Origin: Pseudoscardovia suis
GTDB lineage: Bacteria > Actinomycetota > Actinomycetes > Actinomycetales > Bifidobacteriaceae
Length of the DNA stretch: 64,000 nt
Direction: 5' to 3'
NCBI RefSeq assembly: GCF_002797875.1
Contig: NZ_PGFC01000001.1
Coordinates: forward strand, 62,001 to 126,000
Both the position numbers and the translations under genes were made by a program. The notes under the pieces are model-generated. The model was not told the origin of the DNA, did not search any database, and saw only the letters and a list, made by a program, of their open reading frames with translations. Below, piece after piece: positions 7,982-15,975 of the stretch; the first letter of the stretch is position 1; each line of letters opens with the position of its first letter.

Positions 7982-9834
7982 CAGCGGTGGATGTGGCCCA
8001 CCGGTTCCCTGGAACTGACATCCTCTTCGAACACCTGAGCTTCACGGTGGAGCCTGGGCAGGTGGTGGCGCTGTGCGGTCCGTCCGGCTGCGGCAAATCA
8101 ACGCTTCTCTCCATCCTTGCCGGGTGGGAGAAGCCGTGGGCGGGCCACATCGAGCGCGAAGGAATCGGCCGCGTGGGCTGGGTGTTCCAAAACCCCTACG
8201 GCGTGGCAAACCGCAGTGCTCTTGACCACGTCGCCTTCCCGCTGCTTGCCAAAGGACTCAGTCGCAAGGAGGCTGAGGCGCAGGCACGGGAGGCATTGGC
8301 GCTGTTCTCTCTTGAAGACGTCGCCGATCGGCGTTTTGCCGAACTTTCCGGCGGCGAGGCACAGCGTCTCATGCTTGCCCGTGCCGTATGCTCTCACCCT
8401 GACATGCTCCTCGTGGACGAACCGACCGCTCAGCTTGACACCCGCACCGCCGAATCCGTGAGCCGTGTGCTGGGCAACCTTGCAGGGCAGGGCATGATCG
8501 TATTCGTTGCCACCCATGACCCACACACGCGCGATGCGTGTGATCGTGTAATCGACCTTGCGGATTATGCGCCTGCGGAGGATGAGACCGAAGAGGAGTC
8601 CGAGAGTCCCGATAAAGCGGCTGAGGAACTTGCGCCTGCATTGCAAGAACCCGCATTGCAAGAAACTGAAGTAAACAATCAGACAACAGCAGATCGGTCT
8701 GCCGAAGACAGTGCGCCGATGCGTATGGCGGCGAACCATCCGAACAGGCGGATGCGTTTGCGCTGCGTGTGCTCCGAAGCCCACCGTAACCTGTCGCTGG
8801 GCGTCACCCACGCGTTAGTGTTTCTGCTGATCATGCTTGTGGCGGCACTGCTGCTTGGCGGTTATGATGCGCTCAGCATTGTTGCGCTGCAGAACCAAGC
8901 GGTGACGCGAGTCTCTACCATGGCCGATGTGCGCGACGTGCTGGGCGGCGCGGTGGACGGTGTGGCATGCGACGGACTGAGCCTTGATTCTGATGCCGTG
9001 CGTGAATCCGGCGCGTTGCGGTCCGGTGATTCCGTGATCCCCACGGCAACTCCGCGTCAAGAAGTGCCGGTGTATGAGGTGAGCCCCGGCATGATTCAGT
9101 TGATTGCTGACTCCGAGCGATCCTCATCCGTTACCGCGGATGCCAGCAAGGTGTGGGTTTCTGACGAACTCGCTGACCTCTTCGGCATCACCGACGGATC
9201 GGTGGTGCCTACCAACAAGGGCACGATGACGGTGGGCGGCGTATTCGACTGGCCCAACGATGGGCGAGACACACGCTTCTCGTTCGCATTCCTTGTGCCC
9301 GCAAGTGCATCCGATGGCCAGTTCCAGGAATGCTGGGCGCAGCAATGGCCGGTGGATGACCAGCTCGACGCATTGTTGTATACGACAGTGGTGGCTGACC
9401 AATCATCCCAGAACGTGGGTGTGCTCAGCGTGAACAACAGCTATTCCGCTTGGGATGCCGAAGCCTCTTACCAATCGCGTGCCACGCGCATCGCGCCGTG
9501 GATTGGCCTTGGCGTTGGCGTGGCATGCGGTGCCATTGCCGTCATACGGCGGCGCCTGGAATACGCAGGCGCGCTTCATGCCGGGCAGTCGCGCGGATCA
9601 TTGCTGTTGGGCATCACGTTGGAAACGCTGACGTGGGCGGGGCTCGCGGCCTTGTCGGCCGGCATGCTGCTTGCAGGTCTTTGCGTGAGGCTGTGCCCCG
9701 CCGACACGGCGACTGTGATGCAGCAGTGTGTGCGGGTGCCGGTGGCGATGTTCGCCGGTGCCGTGGTGATGGCGCTGTTCATCGGCTTGTGCATTCGCGA
9801 GTCCCGACTGCTCAAGTACTTCAAGAGCCGGTAG
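7972..9834 (+). CDS. Fused ABC transporter: N-terminal ATPase, C-terminal four-helix permease
   Basis: This 620-residue protein carries an ATPase of the LolD/MacB type at residues ~1-215. Walker A is GPSGCGKST near residue 36, the signature is LSGGE near 126, Walker B is MLLVDEPT and the H-loop is ATHD. A charged, Glu-rich linker (~210-265) follows. The permease half has one helix near 281-305 (ALVFLLIMLVAALLLGG), an extracytoplasmic domain of ~200 residues, and three helices near 507-527, 543-566 and 588-608. This is a half-transporter of MacB/FtsX topology with the domains fused in one chain. The start at 7972 overlaps the adaptor gene by 10 bp. Export or resistance linked to the neighbouring secreted proteins is the likely role, by inference. 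Confidence 0.85.
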   Translation: MRVTAVDVAHRFPGTDILFEHLSFTVEPGQVVALCGPSGCGKSTLLSILAGWEKPWAGHIEREGIGRVGWVFQNPYGVANRSALDHVAFPLLAKGLSRKEAEAQAREALALFSLEDVADRRFAELSGGEAQRLMLARAVCSHPDMLLVDEPTAQLDTRTAESVSRVLGNLAGQGMIVFVATHDPHTRDACDRVIDLADYAPAEDETEEESESPDKAAEELAPALQEPALQETEVNNQTTADRSAEDSAPMRMAANHPNRRMRLRCVCSEAHRNLSLGVTHALVFLLIMLVAALLLGGYDALSIVALQNQAVTRVSTMADVRDVLGGAVDGVACDGLSLDSDAVRESGALRSGDSVIPTATPRQEVPVYEVSPGMIQLIADSERSSSVTADASKVWVSDELADLFGITDGSVVPTNKGTMTVGGVFDWPNDGRDTRFSFAFLVPASASDGQFQECWAQQWPVDDQLDALLYTTVVADQSSQNVGVLSVNNSYSAWDAEASYQSRATRIAPWIGLGVGVACGAIAVIRRRLEYAGALHAGQSRGSLLLGITLETLTWAGLAALSAGMLLAGLCVRLCPADTATVMQQCVRVPVAMFAGAVVMALFIGLCIRESRLLKYFKSR

Positions 9835-9853
9835 CGGCCCTATGATGGGGTGC

Positions 9854-10735
9854 ATGCCCATTAGTTCTGCAGTGCTCGAGAATCCCAAATCCGACCGCAT
9901 CCGTCATGTTGCCGATCTTGCGTCCCGCCATACGCGGCGCAAGATCGGCAAGTTTTTGGTGGAAGGGCCGCAAAGTGTGCGGGAAGCGGTGCGGTTCATG
10001 CCATCCGCCGTGCATGACCTGTATGTGAGCGCTTCGCTTATGCATAATTCGCACAGCGCCGCGGAGGCGATTGCCTTCGAAGCGGACCGTGAAGGAATCT
10101 ACGTGCACCCTTGCAGCGGCGCCGTGATGGATCGGATCAGCGCCGATTGCCAAGGCATCGCCGCGGTCATGGACTGTGAAGCGGTTGAGCATGTTGCCAC
10201 TAAGCCTATCGATGAACGGCTTGCTGCCGACGGTGACGGGCGCGGCGGTCTCGTCGCCGCTTGCTGGCAGGTGCGCGATCCAGGCAATGCCGGCACCATC
10301 GTTCGCGTGGCAGATGCCGCGGGATGCTCCGGGGTCATCCTTGTGGATGATTGCGTGGACGTGACCAACCCCAAGGTCGTGCGAGCCACGGCAGGGTCTC
10401 TCTTCCACATTCCCGTGGTGAGGCTCGGCGTCGACGGTTTCTTCGGGTGGGCCGCCGAACGCAACGTGCATGTAACCGCAGCCGATGTCTACGGCACGTC
10501 CCAGCGTCCGCCGATCGGCCTGCCCGACATGCTTGCTGCCACCGATGGCGCGCAGACATCCCAGACCCGCGCTGTGCTCTTCGGCAACGAGGCGCGTGGC
10601 CTTGAGGAGGGCACCGTCAACCGGTGTGATGACGTGGTGACCATACCTATATATGGGAAGGCTGAATCGCTCAACGTCGCCACAAGTGCAGCCGTGCTGC
10701 TTTATGCGTTCGCCATGCGGAGCGCGGCGCGCTGA
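9854..10735 (+). CDS. TrmH/SpoU-family RNA 2'-O-methyltransferase
   Basis: This 293-residue protein transfers a methyl group from S-adenosylmethionine to the ribose 2'-OH of rRNA or tRNA. An N-terminal substrate-binding domain (FLVEGPQSVREAV near residue 35) is followed by the knotted SPOUT domain. The three motifs are visible: VRDPGNAGTIVR, LFGNEARGLEE and IPIYGKAESLNVATSAAVLLY. The start at 9854 is preceded by GGGG and gives the usual N terminus; an in-frame ATG at 9842 is possible. The gene sits just upstream of pheS, as is common in actinobacteria, but a hairpin at 10791 and ~320 bp separate them. Which nucleotide it modifies cannot be read from the sequence. Confidence 0.92.
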   Translation: MPISSAVLENPKSDRIRHVADLASRHTRRKIGKFLVEGPQSVREAVRFMPSAVHDLYVSASLMHNSHSAAEAIAFEADREGIYVHPCSGAVMDRISADCQGIAAVMDCEAVEHVATKPIDERLAADGDGRGGLVAACWQVRDPGNAGTIVRVADAAGCSGVILVDDCVDVTNPKVVRATAGSLFHIPVVRLGVDGFFGWAAERNVHVTAADVYGTSQRPPIGLPDMLAATDGAQTSQTRAVLFGNEARGLEEGTVNRCDDVVTIPIYGKAESLNVATSAAVLLYAFAMRSAAR

Positions 10736-10790
10736 ACGCTTGTCGCTCGGCTACAGTTGGTCGGTGGAACCCGCCGCGACAGCGTGCAGG

Positions 10791-10820
10791 GCCGCGCCAT
10801 TCGTGAATGCGTGGCGCGGC
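10791..10820 (+). terminator. Hairpin after the TrmH-family gene
   Basis: GCCGCGCCA at 10791-10799 pairs with TGGCGCGGC at 10812-10820 around a 12-nt loop. No T-run follows, so it is a weak or Rho-assisted terminator at best. Confidence 0.5.
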
Positions 10821-11053
10821 TGCGGCCTGCTTGCGGTGCGCTCATGGTGCTCATGGCGCGTTTCACCGTGTGTTTCACCGTGCGTTCGCAGTGCATGTAG
10901 TGGTGCACTCGCGATGCGCTCGTGATGCAATTGCAGCACGTTCACAGGACGCCTGGCCATGTCGAGTCTGACCATGACAATGTTTTTCATGGACGCCGCG
11001 CCCGCCCGTGTCGGCGGCAGCGCCCGAAACCAGGGAACCAGAAAGGTAATCCA
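10821..11053 (+). promoter_or_regulatory. pheST leader region
   Basis: This stretch lies between the trmH hairpin and pheS. It holds short direct repeats (GTTTCACCGTG twice near 10860-10882) but no gene I can support. It should contain the pheST promoter; AGAAAGG upstream of 11054 is the pheS ribosome binding site. Confidence 0.4.
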
Positions 11054-12121
11054 GTGGTAGATAGCTCAACGTTTGACGCCGCCGCGCTGACGGCGGCCAT
11101 CAACGAAGGAATCTCCAAGGTCAACGCCGCGACGACGCTTGACGAACTCCACGCGGTGCGCACGCAATACGCTGGCGCTGATTCCGCACTCGCGGCGGCC
11201 TCCAAGGCCATCGGCGGCCTGCCCAAGGACCAGAAGAAGGACGCCGGCAAGACGCTCGGCAAGCTTCGCGCCGACTTTGGTCGCGCCTACGGCCCCAAGG
11301 AAGAGCAACTCAAGCAGGAAGCCGAGGCAGCGGCGCTCACAGCTGAGCGCGTCGATATGACCCAGCCGGTGGAACGCAAGCCGCTGGGCGCACGCCATCC
11401 GCTGCCCAAGCTGCTGGAGGATGTGGAAGACTTCTTCGTCTCCATGGGCTGGCAGATTGCCGACGGCCCCGAGGTCGAAACGGAATGGTACAACTTCGAC
11501 GCCCTGAACTTCGGCCCCGACCATCCGGCGCGTCAGATGCAGGACACCTTCTACGTCAAGGGCAACCAGGCGAAGGATGCCGCCGGCTTTGTGGGCTCCA
11601 ACATCGTGGTGCGCACGCAGACGTCGTCCGACCAAGTGCGTTCGCTCATCGAACGCGGCGTGCCGCTGTACATCGCCTGCACCGGCCGCGTCTACCGCAC
11701 CGACGAGCTGGATGCCACGCACACCCCGGTCTTCCACCAATGCGAAGCGCTCGCCATCGACAAACACCTGACGATGGCTGACCTCAAGGGCGTGCTCAAC
11801 AAGCTCGCCGTCGCGATGTTCGGACCGGACGCCAAGGCACGCCTGCGCCCCAGCTACTTCCCGTTCACCGAGCCGAGCGCCGAGATGGATCTGTGGTTCC
11901 CCGACAAGAAGGGCGGCCCCGGCTGGATTGAATGGGGCGGCTGCGGCATGGTGAACCCCAATGTGCTCAAGTCCGCCGGCATCGACCCCGATGTGTATTC
12001 CGGTTTTGCATTCGGCGTCGGCATGGAGCGCACGCTCCTGCTGCGCCACGACATCAACGACATGCACGACCTCGTGGAAGGCGACGTGCGTTTCAGCAAG
12101 CAATTCGTGATGGGGGAGTGA
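11054..12121 (+). CDS. pheS: Phenylalanine--tRNA ligase alpha subunit
   Basis: This 355-residue subunit forms the alpha2beta2 PheRS with PheT and carries the class II catalytic core that activates phenylalanine and charges tRNA-Phe. The N-terminal ~95 residues form the coiled tRNA-binding arm (KDQKKDAGKTLGKLRADF). The motif 2 region (FHQCEALAID, RPSYFPFTEPSAEMD) and motif 3 region (GFAFGVGMERTLLLR) are intact. The start is the GTG at 11054 with AGAAAGG upstream; the frame stays open further upstream but the sequence there is not conserved in character. pheT follows after 3 bp, so the two are translationally coupled. Confidence 0.97.
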   Translation: MVDSSTFDAAALTAAINEGISKVNAATTLDELHAVRTQYAGADSALAAASKAIGGLPKDQKKDAGKTLGKLRADFGRAYGPKEEQLKQEAEAAALTAERVDMTQPVERKPLGARHPLPKLLEDVEDFFVSMGWQIADGPEVETEWYNFDALNFGPDHPARQMQDTFYVKGNQAKDAAGFVGSNIVVRTQTSSDQVRSLIERGVPLYIACTGRVYRTDELDATHTPVFHQCEALAIDKHLTMADLKGVLNKLAVAMFGPDAKARLRPSYFPFTEPSAEMDLWFPDKKGGPGWIEWGGCGMVNPNVLKSAGIDPDVYSGFAFGVGMERTLLLRHDINDMHDLVEGDVRFSKQFVMGE

Positions 12122-12124
12122 GCA

Positions 12125-14728
12125 ATGCCTTTCATTGACATCGACTGGTTGCGTGAGCATGTGGCGGTTCCGCAGGACGAATCCTACGAGCAGCTCGCCA
12201 AGGACCTCGTGCGCGTCGGCCTCGAGGAAGAGGAAATCCACAAGTCGTCGGTCACCGGCCCCATCGTCGTGGGCTACGTGGTGGACGCCACGCCTGAGCC
12301 GCAGAAGAACGGCAAGGTCATCAACTGGTGCCATGTGGACGTGGGCGACGCCTACAACGAGACCGATGAGAACGGCAACAAGGTGCCACGTGGCATCGTG
12401 TGCGGTGCACCGAACATGCGTGCCGGCGAAAAGGTCGTCGTGACCCTTCCTGGCGCCGTGCTGCCTGGGGACTTCCAGATTCAGCCGCGCAAGACCTACG
12501 GTCACATTTCCAACGGCATGTGCGCTTCCGAGCGGGAACTTGGCTTGGGAAGCGACCACAACGGAATCATTCTGCTGTCGGAGCGCGGTTACACGCAGGA
12601 GGAATACGACGCCATCAAGCCCGGTGACGACGCCATCAAGCTGCTGCACATGGATGAGCCTCTTCTTGAGATCAACATCACCCCTGATCGCGGCTATGCG
12701 TTCTCGTATCGCGGCGTTGCCCGTGAATTCCACAATTCCACCGGCGCACAATTCACCGATCCGGTGGACGCTCTCAATGCGGCAGCCCCCGTGCTGGCGG
12801 CAGACAGCCCTACGGACGTGGACGTGATTGTGAACGACACCAATCCGATTCACGGCGTGCCCGGATGCGACCGCTACTATGCGCGCATCGTGCGCGGGTT
12901 CGATTCGACCGCAAAATCCCCGTCATGGTTGCAGCATCGCCTGCTGCGCGCCGGGATGCGCCCGATTTCGCTCGCCGTGGATGTGACCAACTACGTGATG
13001 CTTGACCTGGGCCAGCCGATGCACGCCTACGACCTCGACAAGCTGTGCCCGCCAATCGTGGTGCGCCGCGCCGAGGAAGGTGAGAAGCTCACGACCCTCG
13101 ATGGCAAGACGCATGAACTGTCCACCGAAGACCTGCTTATCACCGATTCACCGGACGGCAAGCAGGGAAGCCGCATTATCGGCCTTGCCGGCGTCATGGG
13201 CGGCCTCTATGGCGAGGTGACGAGCGAAACGAAGAACATTCTGCTCGAATCCGCGCACTTCGACCCGGTGACCATCGCGCGTTCCGCACGCCGCCACAAG
13301 ACGCCGTCGGAGGCGTCGCGTCGTTTCGAACGTGGCGTCGACACCGAACTGCAGCCCGCCGCTTCCCAGATGGCGGCGCAGCTGCTCACTCAGGTCGCCG
13401 GCGGCGAGGCGAGCAACACGCCCACCGACTACAACACGGTGCCCCACCGCCAGACCATTCGCTTTAAGACAAGCGAAGTGGAGCGTCTGACCGGCCTTGA
13501 CCTGAGCATCGACCGCATCTCCGAGATCCTCACCGACATCGGCTGCCGCTTGGGCGGCGGTGGCAATGGCGAACTCACTGTTGCCGCTCCCAGCTGGAGG
13601 CCGGATCTCACCGAGCCGTGCGACTTGGTCGAGGAAGTCGCCCGCATCGAAGGCTACGACACCATCCCCACGACCGTTCCGCCGGTGCCTGCTGGCAACG
13701 TGGGGCTCACCGCCGACCAGCAGCGTAAGCGCATGGTGGCCGACACTTTGGCGGAATACGGGCTTGTCGAAACGCTGACCTACCCGTTCGTGGGCGATGC
13801 CGACTTCAAGGCATTCGCGTTCGACCCCGCCACTGAGAAGCCCTACAGCGTGGAGATCGCCAATCCTCTCGCCGGCGACAGGCCGTTCCTACGCCGCAAC
13901 ATCCTCATCACGCTGGCCCTTACCGTGCAGCGCAACATTCGCCGCGGCATCGACAACGTGAGCCTGTATGAACTGGGGCATGTGTTCCTCGCTGATCCGA
14001 ACGCGCCCGCAGTGCCTGCCCTGCCCGGTGGCGTCAAGCCCACCGACGAGCAGCTCGCGGCGCTTGACGCAGGCCTGCCCCAGCAGCCGCTGCATGTGGC
14101 CGGCATCTTCACCGGCCTGGCGCAGGACGACGGCTGGCTGGGCGACAAGCGTCCCGTGGATTGGAGCGACGCGGTGGAAGCCGTGCGCCGTATCTCCGAC
14201 CGCCTGGGCGCCGGTCTGCGTCTCGTGCAGCCTGCTGTAGGCGTGGCAGTGCCGGAACAGTGGCATCCCGGTCGTTATGCTGCGGTGCAGCTTGCCGACG
14301 GCACGATGGTGGGTCGCGTGGGTGAATTCCACCCGCGCGTCAACGAAGCGCTGGGCTTCCCGCAGCATTCCGCTGCGTTCGAGCTTGACCTTTCCGACAT
14401 CTTCGCCGGCGTGGCGTACGCTCCGCTGCAGGCCAAGCCGGTTTCGACCTTCCCGCCCGTCAAGCAGGACTTCGCGTTCACCGTGGATGATGCCGTGAGC
14501 TCCGATCAGGTCGAGGCCGCGATTCGTGCGGCAGCTGGTGATGATCTGGAAGACGTGCGGCTGTTCGACGTATTCAACGGCGGCCAGCTGGGCGAAGGCA
14601 AGAAGTCGCTGGCATACGCCGTGACGTTCCGCTCGCCCACGAAGACGCTTTCCAGCGATGATTCCGACGCGCTGCGTGCCGCGATCGTCGATGAATGCGC
14701 GAAGCTGGGAGCACAGTTGCGCGCATAG
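12125..14728 (+). CDS. pheT: Phenylalanine--tRNA ligase beta subunit
   Basis: This 867-residue subunit carries the editing and tRNA-anticodon-binding parts of PheRS. The order is the N-terminal EMAP/OB tRNA-binding domain (about residues 40-160), B3/B4 editing domain, B5 domain, a catalytic-like domain (near 500-680) and the C-terminal FDX-ACB anticodon-binding domain (FPPVKQDFAFTVDD near 780). The length is normal for actinobacteria. It starts 3 bp after pheS stops. A strong hairpin follows at 14754, which closes the operon. Confidence 0.97.
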   Translation: MPFIDIDWLREHVAVPQDESYEQLAKDLVRVGLEEEEIHKSSVTGPIVVGYVVDATPEPQKNGKVINWCHVDVGDAYNETDENGNKVPRGIVCGAPNMRAGEKVVVTLPGAVLPGDFQIQPRKTYGHISNGMCASERELGLGSDHNGIILLSERGYTQEEYDAIKPGDDAIKLLHMDEPLLEINITPDRGYAFSYRGVAREFHNSTGAQFTDPVDALNAAAPVLAADSPTDVDVIVNDTNPIHGVPGCDRYYARIVRGFDSTAKSPSWLQHRLLRAGMRPISLAVDVTNYVMLDLGQPMHAYDLDKLCPPIVVRRAEEGEKLTTLDGKTHELSTEDLLITDSPDGKQGSRIIGLAGVMGGLYGEVTSETKNILLESAHFDPVTIARSARRHKTPSEASRRFERGVDTELQPAASQMAAQLLTQVAGGEASNTPTDYNTVPHRQTIRFKTSEVERLTGLDLSIDRISEILTDIGCRLGGGGNGELTVAAPSWRPDLTEPCDLVEEVARIEGYDTIPTTVPPVPAGNVGLTADQQRKRMVADTLAEYGLVETLTYPFVGDADFKAFAFDPATEKPYSVEIANPLAGDRPFLRRNILITLALTVQRNIRRGIDNVSLYELGHVFLADPNAPAVPALPGGVKPTDEQLAALDAGLPQQPLHVAGIFTGLAQDDGWLGDKRPVDWSDAVEAVRRISDRLGAGLRLVQPAVGVAVPEQWHPGRYAAVQLADGTMVGRVGEFHPRVNEALGFPQHSAAFELDLSDIFAGVAYAPLQAKPVSTFPPVKQDFAFTVDDAVSSDQVEAAIRAAAGDDLEDVRLFDVFNGGQLGEGKKSLAYAVTFRSPTKTLSSDDSDALRAAIVDECAKLGAQLRA

Positions 14729-14753
14729 CGGCAGATGCGGCTGTGAATGCAGG

Positions 14754-14787
14754 GAAGGCCGGTCATGTGAAGGCATGGCCGGCCTTC
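14754..14787 (+). terminator. Hairpin terminator after pheT
   Basis: GAAGGCCGG at 14754-14762 is complementary to CCGGCCTTC at 14779-14787 with a 16-nt loop. It lies 26 bp after the pheT stop. The T-run is poor. Confidence 0.65.
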
Positions 14788-14942
14788 GCCATGCTGGGGT
14801 TGTGCGGGGCTTGGGCAGCGAACCAACGGATAGCGATTTGGCGGGAGATTCGGCTGTGAGCATGATGCATTCAGGTGGTTTTCAGGAAGATTCCTATAAT
14901 TGCTGACACAGTGAACGGTGAACCGATGAGGAAGGCACGGCC

Positions 14943-15806
14943 ATGACAAACGCCAACGGGAATGACGCCTACGGGAACGTTTACGAAAACGTACAGGATC
15001 ATGCACAGGATCAAGCGCAGGGTCAAGCGTGGGATCAAGCGCAGGGCAATGTCCCTGGTGCGGCGGGCGATGCACAGACTCCTGCAGGTGGTGCACAGGC
15101 CGCGGGCGATGCACAGGGGTCGCGGCCGGCATATGGCGCCATGCAAAGCGATTATCCGGGATGGAACCCGTATGTCTATGGTGCGCCTGATTCCGGCTCC
15201 AAGGGGTCGGGATCTTCTGCGAATTCCCCTGCCGCCAATACGCCTCAGGCGTTTCCGTTGAACGGATACGGTCGGCAGGGCGCCGGCAATGGAGGTAACG
15301 CTGGCGCGGGCAACGGACGTCAAGACAGCCTTGGCAACGCTCCCGCGTTCCCAGGACAGTTCTCAGGGCAGCAGACGGATGGTCGCAATGGTGCGCGCCA
15401 AGGCAATGGCGATGGCACTGGCAACGGCAACATCATGTGGACCCCGTATGGATCGGTGAACCTTGACGATCCTGCGCAGAACCCATGGTATGGCAGGTGG
15501 GATTCGCTGTCCGTGATCGCGTTCATCACCACGTTCTTCATGCCATTCGTGGGATTGGTGCTCGGATGCTTCGCCATGCACCGCACGCGTGTGTTTCACA
15601 TGAAGGGGCGCGGCCTTGCGATAGCCTCCATCGTGCTCAGCGTGGTGCTGCTCGTGTTCCAGTTCTATCTGGTGCGCAGCGGCATGTACACGCAGCTGCT
15701 GGAGTCCATCAGCGGCACTTCTGGCTCGGGGTCGGGTTCGGCTCCGGCACCCAGCACAAGCGCCAGCAGCTCATCCAGCGCCTCCGCAAGCGTGTATTCG
15801 GCGTAG
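14943..15806 (+). CDS. DUF4190-type membrane protein with a long disordered N terminus
   Basis: This 287-residue protein has ~185 residues of low-complexity sequence rich in Gln, Gly, Ala and Asn, beginning with AQDQAQGQAWDQAQG repeats. It is followed by two membrane helices (near residues 197-218 and 230-252) separated by a short basic loop, MHRTRVFHMKGRG, the pattern of DUF4190. The C-terminal ~30 residues are Ser/Ala-rich and probably outside the cell. The function is unknown; related bifidobacterial proteins are common. GAGGAAGG precedes the start at 14943. It converges on the alpha-galactosidase gene. Confidence 0.8.
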   Translation: MTNANGNDAYGNVYENVQDHAQDQAQGQAWDQAQGNVPGAAGDAQTPAGGAQAAGDAQGSRPAYGAMQSDYPGWNPYVYGAPDSGSKGSGSSANSPAANTPQAFPLNGYGRQGAGNGGNAGAGNGRQDSLGNAPAFPGQFSGQQTDGRNGARQGNGDGTGNGNIMWTPYGSVNLDDPAQNPWYGRWDSLSVIAFITTFFMPFVGLVLGCFAMHRTRVFHMKGRGLAIASIVLSVVLLVFQFYLVRSGMYTQLLESISGTSGSGSGSAPAPSTSASSSSSASASVYSA

Positions 15807-15912
15807 TACGGCGGGGCAGACGGTGGACGCGGCGGACAGCCGCGTCATTGTCTTGCCGCTGTGGACGCTGTGACAGTGCGCACAGCCTCATGTCACAGCG
15901 TCGCTTTTCATA

Positions 15913-15959
15913 TGGCTTCGAACAGCATGGCTTCGAACGGCATGGTCTGTTCGAAGCCA
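15913..15959. repeat. Inverted repeat between convergent genes, made of TTCGAAGC units
   Basis: TGGCTTCGAACA at 15913-15924 pairs perfectly with TGTTCGAAGCCA at 15948-15959. A further GGCTTCGAAC copy lies in the loop and another in the last codons of the alpha-galactosidase gene near 15990. It lies between two convergent stop codons and may work as a bidirectional terminator, although there is no clear T-run. Confidence 0.6.
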
Positions 15960-15975
15960 CTTTCATAACGGGCGG

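Noticed and set aside
10842-10898. Leader peptide with Phe codons controlling pheST
   Set aside because: A short frame with two Phe codons exists, but the Phe density is low and no alternative terminator structure is evident.
11066-12853. 595-codon open frame on the minus strand
   Set aside because: It is the reverse shadow of pheS/pheT, which have complete family motifs and ribosome binding sites; the shadow has none.
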